Positions 1 to 7,944 of a DNA stretch of 34,336 bases are shown piece after piece. The first letter of the stretch is position 1. Each line of letters opens with the position of its first letter. This stretch comes from Clostridiaceae bacterium UBA5444 (lineage in GTDB: Bacteria; Bacillota; Clostridia; Clostridiales; Oxobacteraceae): contig DIRE01000089.1 of NCBI GenBank assembly GCA_002426575.1, positions 56,743 through 91,078 on the forward strand. Reading direction: 5' to 3'. The notes under the pieces were generated by a model that was not told where the DNA came from, did not search any database, and was given only the letters and a program-made list of their open reading frames with translations. The position numbers and the translations under genes are program-made.

Positions 1-69
1 TAAACTCTTAGTTCTTACTTATTACCTCTTACTTGTTAATTCTTACCTCTTACCTATCTACTTACTTAT
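1..69. repeat. Degenerate simple-sequence tract
   Basis: On the + strand this stretch is a pyrimidine-rich run of imperfect repeats of a unit like CTTACCTCTTA, seen about five or six times (TTACTTATTACC, TTACTTGTTAATTC, TTACCTCTTACC, CTACTTACTTA). It lies just after the stop of the TPR gene on the minus strand. No stable hairpin with a U-tract is evident, so I do not call it a terminator. The left edge is cut by the window. Confidence 0.5.
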
Positions 70-3000
70 TTATTTTATCTTTTTAAGTCCCTCAATGGAT
101 CTTAAAGCAAGATCTCTAATCTGGTTTGCATTATTTATAAAATCATACTCAAATTCATCATTTAATATAGCTTTAATTAAGTAATCTCTTTCATTATTTA
201 ACTGTATTAAATCTCCTGCTAAGCGAATTATATCATCATGTTCTTTAAATCTTCCCTCAATTCCAAGGTGATTTTTAAATCCGGAGTAAAATAGTAACAA
301 TAGCCCTGCGCTTTTTATATCATCAACCACATCCCACCCTCGCCTAATGCCTGATATGATCCATGTTAATTTTGTCCAAGGCATATAATGCTTTTCGTAA
401 TTTATATATTTTCTCCTTATTCCAGGATGATAGTTAATATCCTGCAAATATAAGCTAGAACTAATATCATAAGAAAAATCTATTCTATAATAGGGTTTGT
501 TGTTTGTTTTGTAGCTATATATGCCAATATCCCTAAATTCATCTTCACTGTTAGGGAGTGGAAGGCTTTTTTGTGACTTTTTAAAGTAGGGATATATTTT
601 ATTTCTAGATAAAATCTTAACCGCCATAAAGTATGGTAATAAGGCTGTATAAACATATTCTTGTGGATGTACATATTCAAAGCTCTCAAAAAGGTAGTCT
701 CCAACACTTATGAGCCTTTCAACTTCATTTGCTTTATGATTACTCTTGCCATTACCTTCCTTGTCTATAGCTGGCGCTGCTTCTTCTATTAATACGGTGT
801 TATAATCTTCGTACTCAATATTTTTTAAAACCTTTTTATCAAAGGATGAGATAAAATTATCTACATACCTTTTAAATGTGCCCTCTGTTCTTTCAATAGA
901 TTCTTTAGATTTACTGTATATACTTCTTTCATTTAATAAAAAGTTTTTAATATTTTTCTCATTCTCATTCAATATATTTGTTTCAGCTTTAGATTCAGTT
1001 TGTCCATATATTTTCATTATAATATCATCAACGAGCCACCTTATCTCATAAGTAAACTCTTTATCAATTATTATAGTTTCATCAACATATAGGCTGGACT
1101 CTTCTAAATCCGTTTTTTCTCCTTTTTCCTCAGCTAATATTATTTTTTGTATATAATCTAATGTATCCTGATTCTTCGAGTCGTTCTTTATTAATATGGC
1201 CTTTTCAATATATAACAAAGCCTGTTTAGACTTTCCCATATTGAGCAGGCATATGCTCATATTTTTATATATGGAGTTAAATAGGTTTTCATATTCTTTT
1301 CTATTTGCTAGGTTTTTATTTGTAACCTTTTTTATTAAAATATTTAATGTTGTATTAAACTCCTTATAGGCCCCATCAAAGTTTTTGTCTTTTATCTCTG
1401 CAACACCTATATTATAATAAGCAATTATGCTGTCAAACTTTTCAGTAGCTTTAGTGAATTCATTCTTTGCCTTTTCAATTTCATTTAAATCTAAATAAAG
1501 ACATCCTAAATCTATTGTTAATGTTTCCCCCATAAATTCATCTGGTATATGCTCGATTGCCTCTATGGCTTTTGAAGAATAATTAAGCTCTCTATATGCT
1601 CTAGCCATATTGTGGTATATCATCTTTCTGCTGTATATATCCATTTTAGCAAACCTATCTAGCATATAATTGTAAATATATAATGCCCTATAATCGTGTC
1701 CATTTGATATTAGACATTCCGCTAATTCATATGTTTCATTAAAGCTTAAACTATCCATATTTACTTTTTCAAAAATGCCTTCTAGGTTAATATTAAGTTC
1801 AAGCGAGCACATAATTATTTTACTATACACATTATATTTTAGCTTTCCCTTTTCAGATATGTTGCTAAAAGTATCTAGTGCCTCATTGTATATAGACTGT
1901 TTCATTAAACATGTTGCTAGCCTATTTGATATATAATCATCTGGTTTTTCTATATCATAAATTCTTTTGTATAGGTTTGCAGCCTGCTCATAATCCCCTT
2001 CATTGAAAAGTATATCTGCAGCAATTAGGTTTCTATTAAACTTATCAAACTCTCCCTTTCCAACTATATTAATGGACTTTGCAATTGCCTTTGCCCTTAT
2101 ATATGGGTGTAAATCCATAGTTGAAAAAGCAGTAAACATTTCATCTATTACCATGCCATCAATGCTAGCCCCTGTTATAGTCTCATATATATCTATGGAT
2201 TCTTTTTTTTCAATCCCATAAAGGAAGTATGCTATCATGGAGCATGCCTCATAGCAATCAGATATTCTATCTGCTTCACTTATTATGCTATTTTTATGTT
2301 TATTAAATATCTCTAACGCCTTTTCTATATTAAGCTCTTTAAATAGCAGTTTTATCTTAAGCCCATAAAGGCCTATCCTCTCAAAGCTGTCTTCTGCTAA
2401 TTCCTTATTCCTTAGTAAATCATCTATTATCAATATTAAATTACCGTTTTTATTCTTTTTAAGAACGGTTGCACATTGAAGAAGCAAGTATTTTTCTCTA
2501 AAGTAAATACTTGCTAAAGAGTCAATATAATTAAGGAGTTCGTACATCCTCCCGCTTATAAAATATGATTCTTCTATGATCTCATCCTTTTGTTTCTTGC
2601 TATCTTTACTTAATTGTTCGGCAATCTCAATTGCCTTATCAAAGTCTTTATAAATCATATGAGTCTTTGATAATATTATTTTTGACATATCCTTGTATCT
2701 ATCAGATGCCTTCTTATCATATGCTATATCCTTCATAATCTGTTCAGATTCTTTATATTTTTTAAGCATAAAATATGATTCGCCAAGTATATACTTTGAT
2801 TTATAATCATTTAACTTCTCATTTTTGTATACTATATCTATAGCATCTTCATATTTACCGGCTCGCCTATATGCATCAGCTAGTCTATATAATGTGTCCT
2901 CATTGTCTTCTGTATCTGTCTTTATAGCCTCTTTAATATAAAAGATTTCTTTTTCAAAATCATTTAAACTACCATATGTAATACCTTTTTCTATTAATGC

Positions 3001-3279
3001 CCTCGTATTATTTTTATCTATTTTTAATGTATCATTAAATAGCTCTATAGATTCATCAGGGTTTTCTTCCCTAAGTTTAATACCCATATCAATTAAATTC
3101 TGAGTTCTATTTCTAATATCTTTTTTGCTAAGCTTACCTATATGAATACAGTCTTTGGGGCAATCATCATATAATTGAATGCTGCTACAACAATCACCGC
3201 ATATATATCTATTATTATATTTAGGACATTCACGCCTGCCACGTTTTATACCGCATTTAAAGCAATCAATCTTTGCCAT
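70..3279 (-). CDS. Zinc-finger/TPR-repeat protein of unknown function
   Basis: A 1069-residue protein, unrecognised beyond its architecture. The N-terminus has a dense cysteine cluster (C6, C9, C18, C27, C30, C31, C40, C44) that looks like a zinc ribbon or treble-clef-like module. Residues about 60-740 are alpha-helical TPR-type repeats (A/Y-rich helix pairs such as KYEDAID, DYEQAANLYKRIY, NEIEKAKNEFTKA, YNIGVAEIKDKNFDGAYKEF). The last about 270 residues form a separate non-TPR region rich in aromatic residues (YYRIDFSYD, MPWTKLTWIISGIRRGWD). There is no signal peptide, so it is probably cytosolic. The start is ATG 3279 because AGGAG lies 8 nt upstream; the TTG six codons earlier has no ribosome site. 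A TPR scaffold with a metal-binding head suggests protein-protein contacts; function cannot be stated. Confidence 0.85.
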   Translation of the reverse strand: MAKIDCFKCGIKRGRRECPKYNNRYICGDCCSSIQLYDDCPKDCIHIGKLSKKDIRNRTQNLIDMGIKLREENPDESIELFNDTLKIDKNNTRALIEKGITYGSLNDFEKEIFYIKEAIKTDTEDNEDTLYRLADAYRRAGKYEDAIDIVYKNEKLNDYKSKYILGESYFMLKKYKESEQIMKDIAYDKKASDRYKDMSKIILSKTHMIYKDFDKAIEIAEQLSKDSKKQKDEIIEESYFISGRMYELLNYIDSLASIYFREKYLLLQCATVLKKNKNGNLILIIDDLLRNKELAEDSFERIGLYGLKIKLLFKELNIEKALEIFNKHKNSIISEADRISDCYEACSMIAYFLYGIEKKESIDIYETITGASIDGMVIDEMFTAFSTMDLHPYIRAKAIAKSINIVGKGEFDKFNRNLIAADILFNEGDYEQAANLYKRIYDIEKPDDYISNRLATCLMKQSIYNEALDTFSNISEKGKLKYNVYSKIIMCSLELNINLEGIFEKVNMDSLSFNETYELAECLISNGHDYRALYIYNYMLDRFAKMDIYSRKMIYHNMARAYRELNYSSKAIEAIEHIPDEFMGETLTIDLGCLYLDLNEIEKAKNEFTKATEKFDSIIAYYNIGVAEIKDKNFDGAYKEFNTTLNILIKKVTNKNLANRKEYENLFNSIYKNMSICLLNMGKSKQALLYIEKAILIKNDSKNQDTLDYIQKIILAEEKGEKTDLEESSLYVDETIIIDKEFTYEIRWLVDDIIMKIYGQTESKAETNILNENEKNIKNFLLNERSIYSKSKESIERTEGTFKRYVDNFISSFDKKVLKNIEYEDYNTVLIEEAAPAIDKEGNGKSNHKANEVERLISVGDYLFESFEYVHPQEYVYTALLPYFMAVKILSRNKIYPYFKKSQKSLPLPNSEDEFRDIGIYSYKTNNKPYYRIDFSYDISSSLYLQDINYHPGIRRKYINYEKHYMPWTKLTWIISGIRRGWDVVDDIKSAGLLLLFYSGFKNHLGIEGRFKEHDDIIRLAGDLIQLNNERDYLIKAILNDEFEYDFINNANQIRDLALRSIEGLKKIK

Positions 3280-3303
3280 ATACTTCACTCCTAACAAATT
3301 CTA

Positions 3304-3332
3304 AGTATATTATTCTATAAACAACTAGTAAA
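3304..3332 (-). promoter_or_regulatory. SigA-type promoter of the TPR gene
   Basis: On the minus strand, -35 TTTACT (3327-3332), a 17-nt spacer and -10 TATACT (3304-3309), about 25 nt upstream of the ATG of the TPR gene. Assigned by eye from consensus match and spacing. Confidence 0.55.
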
Positions 3333-3472
3333 TCCCTTTATTAATAGTTTGTGTTTTTTTAAAATGTTTGTGTTTATTAAACATAACCCATAATAAAATG
3401 CCATGTATTAGTAGATGACTAAATAATTATACATTTATGCTAATTAAAATACCACTTTTTTCGTCTTTTACA

Positions 3473-3501
3473 TTGCTATTTTAAATATGCTGTGCTATAC
3501 T
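3473..3501 (+). promoter_or_regulatory. Extended -10 promoter of lysC
   Basis: -35 TTGCTA (3473-3478), 17-nt spacer, -10 TATACT (3496-3501) preceded by TGC, an extended -10 element. The predicted transcript would carry a leader of about 140 nt before the aspartate kinase start. Confidence 0.6.
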
Positions 3502-3545
3502 ATTTAAAATTAATACCAAATACATATATTTATTGCCTTTCATGG

Positions 3546-3582
3546 TTTAAAGAACGCATTTTAATTAAATGCGTTCTTTAAA
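3546..3582. promoter_or_regulatory. Perfect 16-bp inverted repeat in the lysC leader
   Basis: TTTAAAGAACGCATTT (3546-3561) and its exact complement (3567-3582) flank a 5-nt loop TAATT. It sits between the predicted lysC promoter and the start codon. No run of U follows on the + strand, so it is not a typical intrinsic terminator. It could be an operator dyad, an mRNA-stabilising hairpin or part of an attenuator. No lysine-riboswitch core is visible in the leader. Confidence 0.5.
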
Positions 3583-3647
3583 TAGAAACTAAATAATTAT
3601 ATATATTATTATGAATTGGTACTTGTTTTATTAAGAGGGGTGGTTTT

Positions 3648-4841
3648 TTGGGAACTATAGTACAAAAATATGGAGGCTCATCAGTAGGCACTGCTGACAA
3701 AATTATAAGTGTTGCAAAGAGAGTTATTAAAAAGAAACTCGAGGGTAACAATGTAGTTGTTGTGGTATCAGCCATGGGTGATACCACAGATGATCTAATA
3801 GCAACTGCTAAAAGTATAACCCCAGATCCTGATAAACGTGAACTTGACGCTCTTATGTCAACAGGTGAAATGATTTCGGCATCTTTGCTTTCATTAGCAT
3901 TAAAGAGCATGGGGCATGATGCCATATCCTATACAGCATATCAACTGCCAATAAGTGCAACTGGGGCTCATTGCAAATCGTTTATAGCAGATATAGAAAA
4001 GGATAGGATAATAGACTCCTTTAATAAAGGTCAAATAGTTATTATCGCTGGTTTTCAAGCTATTAACGAGGAAGGAGATATAACTACCCTTGGAAGAGGC
4101 GGATCTGATACTACAGCTGTTGCACTAGCCGCAAAGCTTGGCGGTATATGCGAGATATATACAGATGTAGATGGAATATACACGGTTGACCCAAGGCTCT
4201 TTCCAAAGTCCAAAAAACTTGAAGAGATAAGTTTTGAAGAGATGATGGAACTTTCAAGTCTTGGCGCACAGGTTATGCATACAAGAGCAGTAGAATTAGG
4301 AGAGAAGTACAATATACCTATATATGTTTCTCATAGCAATAAAGATACAAAAGGTACTTTTATAAAGGAGGTTGAAGCCATGGAGGATAAGCCTATAACC
4401 GGCCTTGCAGTAAACGACAGCGATGCAATAATAACTATCAAAAATATAGAACTTTCAGCAAATACTCTTGCTTATATATTTGAAAAGATTGCAGAGCAGA
4501 AAATAAACATAGACATGATAAGCCAAACGGCTCCCGTAAATGGTAATGTTAATATATCATTTACCGTACCAAAAGAGGATATAGAAATCTGTAAATCAAT
4601 AATAGACACAACAGAGCATGCCTCTTTAATTAAAATTGATGAGGATGTTACAAAGTTTTCAGTAGTTGGAATTGGTATGAGATCAGCATCTGGTGTTGCC
4701 TCTAAATTATTTAAGATACTATATGATAATAATATTCAGGTTAAAATGGTTACAACATCTGAAATAAGGATAACATGTGCCATAAGCCAGTCAGATAAGT
4801 TAAAAGCTGTCCAAACAGTTGCAGAAGAATTTGAATTATAA
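3648..4841 (+). CDS. lysC: Aspartate kinase, monofunctional
   Basis: Aspartokinase (EC 2.7.2.4) phosphorylates L-aspartate, the first step to lysine, threonine, methionine and diaminopimelate. 397 residues, the usual length for the monofunctional class. The N-terminal amino-acid-kinase domain starts with KYGGSSVG (residues 7-14), followed by MGDTTDDL, GRGGSDTTA and a TDVDGIYTVDPR segment; two ACT domains occupy about 260-397 (ITGLAVNDSDA, FSVVGIGMRSASGVA). The start is a TTG at 3648 with GAGGGGTGG just upstream. It stands alone between its own promoter and a terminator. An internal SD-ATG gives a possible separate regulatory subunit (see the next entry). B. subtilis names similar enzymes lysC, dapG or yclM; which isozyme type this is cannot be decided here. 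Confidence 0.95.
   Translation: MGTIVQKYGGSSVGTADKIISVAKRVIKKKLEGNNVVVVVSAMGDTTDDLIATAKSITPDPDKRELDALMSTGEMISASLLSLALKSMGHDAISYTAYQLPISATGAHCKSFIADIEKDRIIDSFNKGQIVIIAGFQAINEEGDITTLGRGGSDTTAVALAAKLGGICEIYTDVDGIYTVDPRLFPKSKKLEEISFEEMMELSSLGAQVMHTRAVELGEKYNIPIYVSHSNKDTKGTFIKEVEAMEDKPITGLAVNDSDAIITIKNIELSANTLAYIFEKIAEQKINIDMISQTAPVNGNVNISFTVPKEDIEICKSIIDTTEHASLIKIDEDVTKFSVVGIGMRSASGVASKLFKILYDNNIQVKMVTTSEIRITCAISQSDKLKAVQTVAEEFEL
4380..4841 (+). other. lysC: Internal in-frame start for aspartokinase beta subunit
   Basis: Within lysC, AAAGGAGG (4364-4371) lies 8 nt before an in-frame ATG at 4380, codon 245. Translation from here yields a 153-residue protein (MEDKPITGL...) made only of the two ACT domains. 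B. subtilis aspartokinase II and the Corynebacterium enzyme are known to make alpha and beta subunits from such in-frame overlapping starts. The SD is as good as any in the window, so I infer the same arrangement here. Confidence 0.6.
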
Positions 4842-4853
4842 TTTCTTAAAACA

Positions 4854-4909
4854 AAGAAGGTAGAGTACATAATTATTTAATTAATTATCCTCTACCTTCT
4901 TATTTTTAT
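4854..4909. terminator. Bidirectional terminator, lysC / DUF4349 gene
   Basis: A 12-bp perfect stem, AAGAAGGTAGAG (4854-4865) with CTCTACCTTCTT (4890-4901), encloses an AT-rich 24-nt loop and is followed by TATTTTTATTT on the + strand. It lies between the converging lysC and DUF4349 genes and ends just short of the DUF4349 stop codon. Confidence 0.75.
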
Positions 4910-5754
4910 TTCTTTCTAAACCTGATAAAAATCCATACCGCCAATGCTATAAAAGGTATTAAAGGAAGAATGGTTACAATAAATACTAATATAGTGGAAA
5001 AGAATCTTATAATAACATTTAGTGTGCTTTTAAATCCATTAGCCATGGCCTTTCCTATTTCATTCCAGCTTATAAATGTTAATTTAACGTTTTTTCCACT
5101 TATTTCTTTAGCTTTATTTAAGGTTATATCTATGGTACTAAACTCTACTAATTTATCCCACATCTTAATCTTACCTTCAAAGGCTTCAATATCTCCCCTA
5201 ACCTTATATAGCTCGCCTTGAACCTTTAATATATCCTCAATAGTATTTGCCTTCTTCATAATGCCAAGCAATTGCTCCTCTTGAGCCTTTAAATTCTTAA
5301 GCCTTGCTTTTGTATCTGTATACTCCTCTGTTATATCATCAGTTGATGTGTTTCTTTCTTTTCTATCCCCAACAGTATCTAGAAATGATAAAATGTTACC
5401 TAAACTTGTAGCTGGGACTCTTATAGTTATATGAGAATAATTGCTGCCAATATCTGAAGCTGATACATATCCACCAGAGCTTATTACTTTTTTCTCTATT
5501 TTGTCATAAGATTCATTAGTATCCTTTACCTCTAAAATGACTCGGGCATTTTGAATTATCTTCCGCTCAGTATATGCTGGTGTTGTACTATCATAGTCAG
5601 CTGCAACTTTATTATCGCTGCTTGGGTTCTCCTGCATAAGTTGGTCTGATTTACTTGTTTCCGTAACGCTATCTCTAGCTTGTTTGCTTCCACATGATGC
5701 AAATATAATTGCCACCATAAATATTGCTATAATTACAGTTACTCTTTTCTTCAT
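4906..5754 (-). CDS. DUF4349 lipoprotein
   Basis: 282 residues. A lipoprotein signal (hydrophobic VTVIIAIFMVAIIFA, lipobox FASC, Cys21) is followed by a linker, then the DUF4349 pattern: RKIIQNARVILEV, GGYVSASDIG, ITIRVPATSLGNILSFL, a central coiled coil (about 150-200: EEYTDTKARLKNLKAQEEQ), EFSTIDITL, and a C-terminal membrane helix (about 258-278) ending in basic IRFRKK. It is therefore held at the outer face of the membrane from both ends. Molecular function is unknown. GGGGGG lies upstream of the ATG, and an ECF-type promoter (5802-5830) precedes it, the same promoter type found before the sigma gene at 8634. I infer membership of that sigma factor's regulon, perhaps an envelope stress sensor or effector. 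Confidence 0.85.
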   Translation of the reverse strand: MKKRVTVIIAIFMVAIIFASCGSKQARDSVTETSKSDQLMQENPSSDNKVAADYDSTTPAYTERKIIQNARVILEVKDTNESYDKIEKKVISSGGYVSASDIGSNYSHITIRVPATSLGNILSFLDTVGDRKERNTSTDDITEEYTDTKARLKNLKAQEEQLLGIMKKANTIEDILKVQGELYKVRGDIEAFEGKIKMWDKLVEFSTIDITLNKAKEISGKNVKLTFISWNEIGKAMANGFKSTLNVIIRFFSTILVFIVTILPLIPFIALAVWIFIRFRKK

Positions 5755-5796
5755 ATATACCCCCCATTATATATAGTTTAGAAAAACTACTTTTCT

Positions 5797-5876
5797 ATAT
5801 AGTTAGACGGATATAATATTATAAAGTTCCCAAGTTGGGGTAATACTGCAAACTATTCCGCAAATTTTAATTCTGA
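5797..5876. repeat. Duplicated segment, copy B (gene 3' end plus ECF promoter)
   Basis: This segment resembles 8760-8840. Shared parts are TATATAGTTAGACG (ECF -10 side), the GTTCCC -35 side, and a 22-nt block at 5855-5876 that matches 8819-8840 at 21 of 22 positions. Read in the appropriate frame on the minus strand, the 22-nt block encodes the same peptide end (SELKFAE then stop) as the gene at 8817-9323, but out of frame with the lipoprotein gene it overlaps here. Confidence 0.6.
5802..5830 (-). promoter_or_regulatory. ECF-sigma promoter before the DUF4349 gene (copy B)
   Basis: Minus strand: -35 GGAAC (5826-5830, within TTGGGAACTTT), a 16-nt spacer, then -10 CGTCTAAC (5802-5809). GGAAC/CGTC with 16-17 nt is the classical ECF sigma promoter shape. 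It shares the -10 box and flanking AT sequence with the promoter before the sigma gene at 8766-8794. Confidence 0.7.
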
Positions 5877-6547
5877 GCCGATATTTCTTTCAATTTCATA
5901 ATGGTATCCTTATAATTTGAGTCATATAGTTTATCAGAAACGTTAGCCCTTATAAATTCATCAATATTATTAGCATATTTCTCTAACTCAGCTGGCGTTA
6001 TGCCAATTTTTTTGATCTCATCAGAAGACATTTGCCTGAGTTCGTTAACGGTGTAAATCATGCCATCGTAATATAAGGCGAGGGGGCTTGCCAATGCTTT
6101 TTTCATGCTTTTCTCATCCTCAGAATACAAAGCATTTATTACATCATCAGGGATTACCATAGATTCAGCTTTTTGATTTTTAAAAGAGTTATTTACTTTT
6201 ATTAATTCTTCCCTAGGAATAGAAAAGTATTTAATCATCTGATACAATTCTGGTAATTCAGTTTGTCCTTTTGCATCCTGCTTCAAATAAACTTCATTTA
6301 CCCACTTTTCAGTAGCTTCTTCCCCAACAATCTGCATACCATAGTATAAATTTTCTACAACATCAATATACCTACGATCAAATACGTCGTACCCACCCTC
6401 AAAACTTATTCCACCCCCGTTCTGGGTTACAGAAGTTTGTTTGTCATAGTCTATAGCCTGCTCCTTTTGTCCTAAATTACTACTGCACGCTGGTAATAAC
6501 ATTAAGCAAAATAATACTATAATAATAAAGGATTTATTTAGTTTCAT
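5867..6547 (-). CDS. Lipoprotein of unknown function
   Basis: 226 residues. A type II signal sequence (FIIIVLFCLMLLPAC, Cys21) predicts a membrane-anchored extracellular lipoprotein. The rest is polar and mainly helical, with no motif I recognise; one half includes DVFDRRYIDVVENLYYGMQ, and the C-terminal half is Lys/Glu-rich. ATG 6547 is preferred because AGGTGAGG lies 8 nt upstream; the GTG three codons earlier sits too close to it. It begins 20 nt after the stop of the lectin/M23 pseudogene, so the two probably form one operon. Its 3' end overlaps a segment duplicated from the end of the gene at 8817-9323, suggesting the native C-terminus may have been replaced by recombination. Confidence 0.75.
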   Translation of the reverse strand: MKLNKSFIIIVLFCLMLLPACSSNLGQKEQAIDYDKQTSVTQNGGGISFEGGYDVFDRRYIDVVENLYYGMQIVGEEATEKWVNEVYLKQDAKGQTELPELYQMIKYFSIPREELIKVNNSFKNQKAESMVIPDDVINALYSEDEKSMKKALASPLALYYDGMIYTVNELRQMSSDEIKKIGITPAELEKYANNIDEFIRANVSDKLYDSNYKDTIMKLKEISAQN

Positions 6548-6567
6548 TTTATTCACCTCACCTAATT

Positions 6568-7674
6568 CTAATAATTTATTGTATATCCATCTGATGGAAT
6601 CGATGGATAGAAAAAGAATGGATTTAATGTTGTAGATTTTGTATTGGCACTATTAGTTCCATTTGAGATAACTCCTAAGTGCAAGTGATTTCCAGTGGAA
6701 GCACCTGTAGTCCCAACCTTTCCGATTACTGTAGTACCTTTTGTAACAGGTGAATTAACAGAAAGTGCCGTGGCCTGATACATATGCATATATGTTATTC
6801 TCGAGAGTGTACTTGTACCATATACCTTATCAGTATTCGATTTAATTATAACGCAATATCCTCAATATCCTCTGCCATTTATGTTACTTGACTCATATAC
6901 AATCTGATCTACGATACCATTATTTACACTATATATAGTAGTTTGGCTTGGTGCTGAAATATCTATACCTGCGTGAAAGCTATTCGCTCCATTCATTGTA
7001 CGATTCCCATAATTAGATGTAATAGTTTTATTATTAGGCAATGGGAAGCTCCAATTCATATTTGCATAATAGGTTTCGTGGTTATCAGCTGCTACATCAA
7101 AATACCATTGTTGATTAGTACTACCTGTGTAAGTTGATACAAAAACATTACCTGCTGATGTTGCAGATGTTCCTGATGCTGACCCGTTTGATGTACCATA
7201 TGCTGTCAGCGCAACATTTGTATTGGATTTAGGTACTATTTTATATTTACTATTTCCAAGGCTTACAATCTTGAAATATTGAGCAACAGCATCAACAGGC
7301 GCATATATTTCCACATTGCATCCGGATACTACAGAACCGTTTGATTTTACAATATCAAGTACTCTGTATCTTCCATTTACACTTGCCATAGAATAAAACC
7401 TATATGCATCTTGTGTACTATCATAAACCGCCCGGAATCTCTGCTCTACACTTCCATCATTGCTCCACTGATATACATTAATGCCATTATAGTCAAGCCC
7501 GTTATCGACGTTAACGTTTTTATTTGAACCAGCATTTCTTAAAATATAAACGCCTCCATTTGTAATTCCAGTTGTCTGCGCAGCAAAAACATCCACAGGT
7601 TTCGAAAAAATTATTAAGGTTGAAAAAGCAATTATCAAAAGTATTTTTATTACCTTTTCATAGTATCTTTTCAT
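6568..7674 (-). pseudogene. Ricin-B lectin / M23 peptidase, broken by in-frame TGA
   Basis: The intact gene would encode a secreted cell-wall hydrolase of about 367 residues. Parts are a signal peptide (1-32, ending VFAAQT), a ricin-type beta-trefoil lectin (about 36-190; NGINVYQWSNDGSVEQRF, NQQWYF), and an M23 LytM/lysostaphin zinc peptidase domain whose ligands are visible as HAGIDI and, after the stop, NHLHLGV. The reading frame is stopped by TGA at 6862-6864 and continues in the same frame (VIIKSNTDKVYGTST). The TGA lies at the junction of an exact 9-bp tandem duplication (CAATATCCT at 6854-6862 and 6863-6871); removing one unit restores an open frame. The first 270 residues lack the HxH metal ligands, so a truncated product could bind glycan but not cut peptidoglycan. 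Confidence 0.85.
6854..6871. repeat. 9-bp tandem duplication creating a stop codon
   Basis: CAATATCCT occurs twice in direct succession. On the minus strand the junction reads GGATATTGAGGATATTGC, which puts TGA in frame inside the M23 domain. A single unit would read GRGYCVIIK, which fits the M23 strand pattern. Confidence 0.85.
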
Positions 7675-7781
7675 TTTCTACTTCCTCTCATTTATTATAT
7701 TTTATTGTTGCACATTGTTGTCTGGGATAACTATTTTTCTTATAGATTATACTTTTTGAAATAACCCTGTATGAGTATTCT

Positions 7782-7865
7782 TTAGTAATATAATGTAGCT
7801 GTTAAATTAGTATTTATTTTAACCTTTGTGCTTGTCCAACCTTTTTTACTGTCGTCCAAGTACAC
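7782..7865 (-). CDS. Possible 27-residue leader peptide
   Basis: Lies in the leader of the lectin/M23 pseudogene. GTG at 7865 is preceded at 5 nt by AGAGG on the minus strand, and the frame gives 27 residues (MYLDDSKKGWTSTKV...TATLYY) before TAA. The tail GWTSTKVKINTNLTATLYY looks like part of a secreted beta-rich protein. It could be a real small gene or the relic of a larger one. Evidence is only the ribosome site and the plausible composition. Confidence 0.25.
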   Translation of the reverse strand: MYLDDSKKGWTSTKVKINTNLTATLYY

Positions 7866-7944
7866 AATCACCTCTCTTCATAAAATTATAACGAATTAGG
7901 GTGGCAATTTGTTACACTTCTACAAATATATATACTCCATTCAA

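Noticed and set aside
3347..3377. Direct repeat GTTTGTGTTT near the TPR/lysC divergent region as a CRISPR-like or iteron array
   Set aside because: There are only two copies of a low-complexity word with no regular spacer.
3298..3647. Lysine riboswitch before lysC
   Set aside because: The conserved lysine-riboswitch core motifs and multi-helix layout are not visible; only one perfect hairpin is present.
3578..3925. Minus-strand open frame over the start of lysC
   Set aside because: It is antisense to a conserved kinase domain, has no ribosome site and no recognisable motif.
6862..6864. Selenocysteine or programmed frameshift in the M23 gene
   Set aside because: The frame is the same on both sides, so no frameshift is needed. 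The TGA sits at a 9-bp duplication junction, not at a position where M23 peptidases have a conserved Cys or a SECIS-like hairpin that I can see.
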